Of a stretch of DNA of 9,124 nucleotides, positions 1 to 3,203 are shown in pieces (position 1 is the first letter of the stretch; every line of letters starts with the position of its first letter). The stretch spans positions 1-9,124 of the forward strand of contig VGKB01000032.1 in NCBI GenBank assembly GCA_016867255.1, given 5' to 3'. The translations under genes were made by a program, and so were the position numbers. The notes under the pieces were generated by a model. It was not told the origin of the DNA. It saw nothing but the letters and a program-made list of their open reading frames with translations, and ran no database searches. This DNA is from Candidatus Moraniibacteriota bacterium. GTDB lineage: Bacteria > Patescibacteriota > Minisyncoccia > CAIUEV01.

Positions 1-50
1 TAACACCGATGGAAAAGCTGATTGAATATTTTTATCCCACGGAAGTGTAA
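1..50 (+). CDS. Possible 3' end of an upstream gene (C-terminal 15 residues only)
   Basis: The frame starting at base 3 is open from the window edge to a TAA at 48-50 and reads TPMEKLIEYFYPTEV. It could be the tail of a gene lying mostly outside the window. Fifteen residues are too few to name a family, and an open frame of this length occurs easily by chance. The next frame (base 2) holds a longer open stretch just downstream, so the two may be pieces of one frameshifted gene. Confidence 0.2.
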   Translation, partial: TPMEKLIEYFYPTEV

Positions 51-259
51 ACAACGCTCCTAATTCTTACATATATGAAATTTATAATTTAAATAGATTT
101 ATCGTATTAGAAATATACCAACCAACAAATAAAAGGAATGTGGAAGAGATTATTGGGCTTGATGATCTTGATAAATTAATAAAAAACAAAACTCCCTTAA
201 GACAGACGAGTTTTGAATGGTCAAAAATTTTTCCGAATCCAAAGTTAACTATAGTATAA
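26..259 (+). pseudogene. Open-frame remnant without a start codon, unknown family
   Basis: After a TGA at 23-25 this frame stays open for 77 codons to a TAA at 257-259. From about base 62 the translation looks protein-like (NSYIYEIYNLNRFIVLEIYQ, later EEIIGLDDLDKLIKN and TSFEWSKIFPNPKLTIV), with mixed hydrophobic and charged residues and no low-complexity bias. There is no ATG or GTG near the beginning. Upstream of the TGA the same frame reads NTDGKAD, so a nonsense mutation, a frameshift from the neighbouring frame, or a sequencing error could each explain the break. I do not recognise the family. It may be the C-terminal part of a decayed gene preceding tyrS on the same strand, or it may be non-coding. 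Confidence 0.3.
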
Positions 260-359
260 ATAAAATAAAACGCTTACTCTCCATTGCTTAAAATCTCGGC
301 TGTATAAAATCTCTTCTCAATATATATTATTCAGTTATTATAGCTTATTAGTAGTATGT

Positions 360-389
360 TTGTCGGTAGCATGTAAAGAATTTTAAATT
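360..389 (+). promoter_or_regulatory. Candidate tyrS promoter (weak), possibly giving a leaderless mRNA
   Basis: TTGTCG at 360-365 and TAAATT at 384-389 match the sigma-70 -35 and -10 boxes at four of six positions each, with an 18-nt spacer. A start about seven bases after the -10 would fall on or beside the tyrS ATG at 396, which would suit the lack of a real Shine-Dalgarno there (only a GAG about 5 nt upstream). The rest of 260-359 is AT-rich with several other chance TATA-like hexamers, and I see no T-box or riboswitch structure in it. Confidence 0.22.
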
Positions 390-395
390 GAGAAT

Positions 396-1481
396 ATGGA
401 AATCAAAGAAAAAATTCGTTTAATACAGGAGGTCGGAGAAGAAATTATTGGGCTCGACGAGATAATTGCTAAAATCAAAAAAGGTGAAAAGCTTATTGCA
501 TACGATGGTTTTGAGCCTTCTGGCAAAATTCATATTGCCCAGGGATTCGTCAGGGCCTTAAACATTCAGAAACTGGTAAAGGCGGGGATCCACTTCAAAG
601 TCTTAGTCGCAGACTGGCATGCTTATGCTAATAACAAAATGGGTGGGGATATGGAAAAAATTCGGCAGGTTGGTAGATATTTTATAGAAGTTTGGAAAGC
701 TTGTGGTTTAAACACCAAAAATATAGAATTTATCTGGGCTTCGGATTTAGTAAAAGATCCCAAGTACTGGTTCAGTGTCCTGAAAATTGCTAGATCGACT
801 ACACTAAATAGAATTATTCGTTGCTCGCAAATTATGGGCCGAAGCGAAACTGATAACTTAACCGCGGCTCAGATTATCTATCCGGCTATGCAGGCGGCTG
901 ATATATTCTATCTCAAAGCCGATATTGCTCAACTGGGCATGGATCAACGCAAAGTTAATATGCTGGCCCGGCAAATTGCTCCCGATCTAGACTATGAAAA
1001 ACCGGCGGCCGTTCACCACCATATGCTCATCAGCCTTAACCCGCCAATCGATAAATTAAGTCAGGAGAAAAATAAAATCGAAAAAACAATTGCCTTAAAA
1101 ATGTCTAAGTCACAACCAGACTCGGCTGTTTTTATGACGGATACTCTCGAAGAAATACGCAGAAAAATTAACAATGCTTATTGTCCCCCCGGAGAAATTG
1201 AATTCAATCCGATTCTTGAATATTTTAAATACATTGTTTTTCTTAAACATAAAAAAGCAAATATCAAAAGAGAGAGAAAATACGGCGGCGATTTATTGTT
1301 AGGATCATACCAGGAGCTAGAAGAATTATATAAGTCTGGAGAAATTTATCCGTTAGATTTGAAAAACAACCTAGTTGATTGTCTAAACGAGATAATCGAT
1401 CCGGTAAGAAAATATTTTGAATTTAATCTGGGAGCGAGAAGATTAAAAGAAGAAATTGAATCCTTCAAAGTCACGAGATAA
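396..1481 (+). CDS. tyrS: Tyrosyl-tRNA synthetase, archaeal/eukaryotic type
   Basis: Charges tRNA-Tyr with tyrosine using ATP in the cytoplasm (class I aaRS, Rossmann fold). At 361 aa it resembles the archaeal/eukaryal subfamily, not bacterial TyrS (about 420 aa with a C-terminal S4 domain, which is absent here). Visible landmarks: AYDGFEPSGKIHIAQG at 35-50, with HIAQ standing for the HIGH motif; VADWHAYANN at 71-80; YPAMQAAD at 162-169, matching the tyrosine-binding YPxMQxxD segment of the Methanocaldococcus jannaschii enzyme; GMDQRKVNMLAR at 181-192; KMSKS at 235-239; YCPPGEIE at 262-269; YGGDL at 296-300; and YPLDLKN at 318-324, matching the archaeal HPMDLKN anticodon-binding element. From memory of the M. 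jannaschii complex, RK (here 185-186) contacts the C1-G72 pair and the Asp (here D321) contacts G34. The segment before KMSKS is longer than in M. jannaschii. ATG 396 is the natural start; there is no strong Shine-Dalgarno. Its likely substrate, tRNA-Tyr, lies convergently downstream. Transfer from archaea or deep vertical inheritance are both possible. Confidence 0.95.
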   Translation: MEIKEKIRLIQEVGEEIIGLDEIIAKIKKGEKLIAYDGFEPSGKIHIAQGFVRALNIQKLVKAGIHFKVLVADWHAYANNKMGGDMEKIRQVGRYFIEVWKACGLNTKNIEFIWASDLVKDPKYWFSVLKIARSTTLNRIIRCSQIMGRSETDNLTAAQIIYPAMQAADIFYLKADIAQLGMDQRKVNMLARQIAPDLDYEKPAAVHHHMLISLNPPIDKLSQEKNKIEKTIALKMSKSQPDSAVFMTDTLEEIRRKINNAYCPPGEIEFNPILEYFKYIVFLKHKKANIKRERKYGGDLLLGSYQELEELYKSGEIYPLDLKNNLVDCLNEIIDPVRKYFEFNLGARRLKEEIESFKVTR

Positions 1482-1495
1482 TCGACTTCAAAAAA

Positions 1496-1536
1496 GCTTA
1501 ACCGATGTCGTATTAAAATACTTTATTTTTTTAAGC
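1496..1536 (+). terminator. Weak AT-rich terminator-like region after tyrS
   Basis: Fifteen bases after the tyrS stop, GCTTAA (1496-1501) and TTAAGC (1531-1536) can pair. Inside them lies a small inverted repeat, GTAT (1510-1513) and ATAC (1518-1521), followed by a T-rich run from 1522. The stem is AT-rich and short, so this is a poor intrinsic terminator. It could nevertheless end tyrS transcription between convergent genes. Confidence 0.2.
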
Positions 1537-1551
1537 ATTGCATACAGTTTG

Positions 1552-1575
1552 AGGCGTTGCTTTACAGCAACGCCT
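1552..1575. repeat. Perfect 10-bp GC-rich hairpin at the break of the IVP gene
   Basis: AGGCGTTGCT (1552-1561) and AGCAACGCCT (1566-1575) form a perfect stem around a TTAC loop. Neither side is followed by a T tract, so it is not a standard intrinsic terminator, although it sits between convergent genes. Its loop supplies the TAA stop of the truncated IVP reading frame on the minus strand, so it may be a small repeat element that arrived where that gene was broken. Confidence 0.6.
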
Positions 1576-1729
1576 TGTCGAAGTGAAGTTTGGCAACATT
1601 AATTGAGGCCCGGCGGAGCTGGTCGCGAGTGTAAGCGTCGATAGACCTGTTTGCTCTAACAAATCTGCTAATTTCTTTATTAAGAGTTTTTGCTTTTTTG
1701 TAGACTTCCAGCAGTTCGAAGTCAAACAT
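1562..1729 (-). pseudogene. Truncated four-helix-bundle protein (23S rRNA intervening-sequence protein family)
   Basis: The minus strand encodes 55 residues beginning MFDFELLEVYKKAKTLNKEI and continuing through TRDQLRRASINVA. This is the characteristic N-terminal half of the S23/IVP four-helix-bundle family (typically MFDFExLxVYxKA, then DQLxRAxxSIxxNIAEG). Family members are usually about 115-125 aa. Here the homology stops after RRASINVA, exactly before the hallmark NIAEGxGR segment, and is replaced by KLHFDKALL and a stop inside the 1552-1575 hairpin. No continuation appears in the other two frames downstream, so this is a deletion or rearrangement, not a simple frameshift. ATG 1729 fits the family start; no Shine-Dalgarno is seen. 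The function of free-standing family members is unknown, and this copy is probably non-functional. Confidence 0.65.
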
Positions 1730-1777
1730 CTTTATGGTTAAATGCTCGTAATTTGTGTGAGTAATTTGTAATTTGGG

Positions 1778-1886
1778 GGACGAAATTTTTCACTATTCTA
1801 GAATGAAAAACATTTTCCCTTTTCCGAAATACAAACTACAAATTACTAATTACATGAGATTTTGAACGAAGTGAAAAATTTCGTCC
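1778..1886. repeat. 17-bp perfect inverted repeat whose right arm enters the tRNA-Tyr 3' end
   Basis: GGACGAAATTTTTCACT at 1778-1794 is the exact reverse complement of the 17 bases at 1870-1886, with a 75-base spacer. The right arm covers the tRNA 3' trailer and the last three mature bases (1884-1886). Inside the unit are a 10-bp palindrome ATTCTAGAAT (1795-1804) and an AT-rich segment near 1838-1852 that is roughly complementary to GTAATTTGTAATTTG at 1761-1775. No convincing target-site duplication is visible at the edges. It may be a small non-coding repeat, or a structure formed by the tRNA trailer. Confidence 0.6.
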
Positions 1887-1967
1887 GAGGGGAGGGATTC
1901 GAACCCCCGTAGAGACAAGCTCGGTAGATTTACAGTCTACTGCAATTGACCGCTCTGCCACCCTCGG
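1884..1967 (-). tRNA. tRNA-Tyr (anticodon GUA), type II with C1-G72 pair
   Basis: The minus strand folds as a full 84-nt cloverleaf. The acceptor stem CCGAGGG pairs with CCCTCGG; U8 and G9 follow. The D stem GCAG/TTGC encloses a loop containing GG. The anticodon stem GTAGA/TCTAC encloses the loop CTGTAAA (anticodon GTA; plus-strand bases 1931-1933). A 15-nt variable region can form a GAG/CTC stem. The T arm GGGGG-TTCGAAT-CCCTC has one G-T pair. The discriminator is A73 and CCA is not encoded. The conserved U8 and T loop fix the register, so the first pair is C1-G72, the archaeal/eukaryal tyrosine identity element, while the long variable arm is the bacterial form. A TCCGAGG/CCTCGGA register would displace U8 and is rejected. 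The gene lies about 400 bp from the archaeal-type tyrS, which suits this tRNA. Confidence 0.96.
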
Positions 1968-2013
1968 ATTTTTGAAAAATTAAAAACACTTTGGCATATT
2001 TGCCTGCATTTCT

Positions 2014-2041
2014 AATCTAGCAAAGATATAATATAAATCAA
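2014..2041 (-). promoter_or_regulatory. Candidate tRNA-Tyr promoter (weak)
   Basis: On the minus strand TTGATT (2041-2036) and TAGATT (2019-2014) each match the sigma-70 boxes at four of six positions, with a 16-nt spacer. A start near 2006 would leave about 40 nt of leader before the tRNA. The tRNA might equally be read through from the SpeD/membrane-protein unit upstream, because no strong terminator separates them. Confidence 0.22.
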
Positions 2042-2054
2042 GAAAATATCCTGG

Positions 2055-2077
2055 ATCCTCGGGTCAAGCCCGAGGAT
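2055..2077. repeat. 9-bp perfect hairpin overlapping the end of the membrane-protein gene
   Basis: ATCCTCGGG (2055-2063) and CCCGAGGAT (2069-2077) form a perfect stem with loop TCAAG. In the minus orientation it begins inside the last codons of the membrane-protein frame and its loop contains the TGA stop. After the stem the transcript reads CCAGGATATTTTC, with only a short T run, so terminator function is possible but weak. The sequence resembles a common dispersed intergenic palindrome, which suggests an inserted repeat. Confidence 0.55.
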
Positions 2078-2618
2078 GACAACCAGAGGCAAAAGACTTT
2101 CTATTTAAAATAATTACCACAAATCCGCCTACTATCGCTGTCACTAACTGCGGCCAGCTCATCATGAAAGTAACTGGCGGGGAGGAATTAAGAAATAGCC
2201 AGACCGGCAAAAATATAACTAAGGTTTTAATAGTTGAGCCAGCAAACACCCCAAGCCAAATCCGGGATTTCAGGAAAGAAAACGCCAATATCATCGCGCA
2301 ATTTCCCAGTATAATAAAAGGTACTACGGGAGCGGAAGTGGGAGGAAGCAAGCCCCGGAATAAAGCAATTAATGAGGGGATAACCGCAATGAACAAGGCG
2401 TTCGTTATGCCGACCCGCAAGGCCACCCAAAACAGAACCGCGTTTACGATCGGCCCCACGATAAATTGGTTTTGAGGCGCATGGGCAAAAATAGCCGGAA
2501 AAACTACGGCAATAATCGTACAGATGACGGTTTCAACAATAGCGCGTGACTTGACATTAACAAAAGAATTTGAGACGTGGTTTTGGTATTTGAGCTTTGC
2601 GTTTTGATATTGCGTCAT
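2064..2618 (-). CDS. Polytopic membrane protein, ECF-transporter S-component-like
   Basis: A 184-aa hydrophobic protein with about five or six membrane segments: roughly 26-45, 54-70, 71-90, 98-116, 120-143 and 157-172. The patterns QFIVGPIVNAVLFWVALRVG (51-70), IPSLIALFRGLLPP (80-93) and APVVPFIILGN (96-106) resemble small S-component-like membrane proteins of Patescibacteria, some of which I recall being mislabelled iron hydrogenase. No catalytic motif is seen. The ATG overlaps the TGA of the SpeD-like gene (ATGA), and AGGA lies 9 nt upstream, the best Shine-Dalgarno in the window, so translational coupling is likely. The first 15 or so residues (Gln, Asn and Lys rich) read through DNA resembling A/C-rich spacer repeats, and the last residues (GCHPRA) through the 2055-2077 hairpin, so both ends may be late additions. 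The substrate is unknown; no ECF ATPase or T component is nearby. Confidence 0.7.
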   Translation of the reverse strand: MTQYQNAKLKYQNHVSNSFVNVKSRAIVETVICTIIAVVFPAIFAHAPQNQFIVGPIVNAVLFWVALRVGITNALFIAVIPSLIALFRGLLPPTSAPVVPFIILGNCAMILAFSFLKSRIWLGVFAGSTIKTLVIFLPVWLFLNSSPPVTFMMSWPQLVTAIVGGFVVIILNRKSFASGCHPRA

Positions 2619-2977
2619 CTTTCTATTTCCTGCTTTTTTACTTTTTTGGGCCGGAACACTTCCGCGATCAGATACTCAAAGAGTTCTTTCGCCTTCTTTG
2701 TATTATCGGTTTTGTAGTTGCACACAAAAACATCCAAGCTCGTGTACTTTTCCTTTGCCCAGCTGTGGAAACTGATGTGCGATTCAGACAAACACACTAC
2801 TGCCGTTACTGCATCGGGTCCGAAATAGTGGTAGTAACTGCCAAGTTCCCTGAGATCAACATCTTTGATTTTTTGACTGATTAAACTCTTCAGTTCTTCC
2901 ACCCCGCGCTCATCTCTAAGACTTGGGGAAAATTGGCAACCATGAAGATCGCCAATGAGGTGGAGGCCGGTTTTCAT
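2615..2977 (-). CDS. speD: SpeD-like pyruvoyl-dependent decarboxylase (S-adenosylmethionine decarboxylase family)
   Basis: A 120-aa protein of the short bacterial/archaeal AdoMet decarboxylase family (SpeD/SpeH). The proenzyme cleaves itself at Glu-Ser to create a pyruvoyl cofactor. Seen here: GLHLIGDLHGC at 4-14; the processing site SESHISFHSW at 64-73, giving cleavage between E65 and S66, with H67 and H71 matching conserved residues; and LDVFVC at 81-86, where C86 corresponds to the catalytic proton donor (Cys83 in the Thermotoga enzyme). All key residues are present, so it should be active. The classical role is making decarboxylated SAM for spermidine, but no speE or other polyamine gene is in the window, and I recall that members of this family in such lineages can have switched to ornithine or arginine decarboxylation. 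Substrate is therefore open. ATG 2977 has no Shine-Dalgarno; a hairpin lies just upstream. The gene overlaps the membrane-protein gene by 4 nt. Confidence 0.88.
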   Translation of the reverse strand: MKTGLHLIGDLHGCQFSPSLRDERGVEELKSLISQKIKDVDLRELGSYYHYFGPDAVTAVVCLSESHISFHSWAKEKYTSLDVFVCNYKTDNTKKAKELFEYLIAEVFRPKKVKKQEIER

Positions 2978-2990
2978 CTACGTTTTGCAA

Positions 2991-3009
2991 CCAAAGCGCT
3001 TCGCCTTGG
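2991..3009 (-). promoter_or_regulatory. Leader hairpin 13 nt before the speD-like start
   Basis: In the minus-strand RNA, CCAAGGCG and CGCUUUGG form an 8-bp stem (one G-U pair) around an AAG loop. Thirteen bases separate it from the ATG, and no U tract follows, so it is not a terminator. It sits where a ribosome-binding site would normally lie and could affect initiation, or it may simply be part of the repeat-rich spacer. Confidence 0.35.
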
Positions 3010-3020
3010 AAGGTTAAAAA

Positions 3021-3120
3021 TTAGAAATTAGTTATTTCTAACCCGGATTCTAATTACGAATCTCGAACTTTAAATCCCAAGCCCGAATCTCAAGATCCCA
3101 AATTCCAGATTCAAAATTCC
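3021..3120. repeat. Spacer with small hairpin and degenerate A/C-rich repeats
   Basis: TTAGAAAT (3021-3028) and ATTTCTAA (3034-3041) form an 8-bp hairpin. From 3044 to 3120 short imperfect units of the style AAATCCCAAGC, GAATCTCAAGA, CCCAAATTCC and TTCAAAATTCC follow one another. This is the loose A/C-rich repetition often seen between genes in Patescibacteria. It has no coding potential. Confidence 0.45.
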
Positions 3121-3135
3121 TAAAATATTTTTACT

Positions 3136-3179
3136 AATTAAAATAATAAGTTTAAAAAAAAATAACGCAAATTTTAATT
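3136..3179 (-). terminator. AT-only inverted repeat with T run after the TraG-like gene
   Basis: AATTAAAAT (3136-3144) and ATTTTAATT (3171-3179) are exact inverted repeats. Between them is a run of nine A (3154-3162), read as nine U in the minus-strand transcript, 42 bases after the stop of the ATPase gene. The stem has no G-C pairs and the U run is inside the loop, so this is a poor intrinsic terminator; it is listed as the only candidate end of the gatC-mraY-ATPase unit. Confidence 0.25.
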
Positions 3180-3203
3180 CTTATTTTTAAGGTTTAGATT
3201 GTC

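Noticed and set aside
2..259. TGA read as Gly (alternative code) to join the broken frame at 23-25
   Set aside because: TGA is a stop in the SpeD-like gene, where it overlaps the next start as ATGA, and the other intact genes need no TGA readthrough.
1552..1575. Standard rho-independent terminator for tyrS
   Set aside because: Strong stem but no T tract on either strand; kept as a palindromic repeat.
1531..1725. 64-aa minus-strand open frame (starting MTSNCWKSTKKQ)
   Set aside because: It is out of frame with the recognisable IVP frame 1562-1729, which matches a known family; this one is its shadow.
1778..1886. Insertion sequence or phage attachment site at the tRNA
   Set aside because: No transposase or integrase, no clear target-site duplication, and no direct repeat of the tRNA 3' end within the window.
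2164..2475. 103-aa plus-strand open frame
   Set aside because: Antisense to the membrane-protein gene, with no family resemblance; the opposite strand has clear membrane segments and ATGA coupling.
3021..3120. CRISPR array
   Set aside because: Units are short, irregular and without fixed-length spacers; no cas genes are present.
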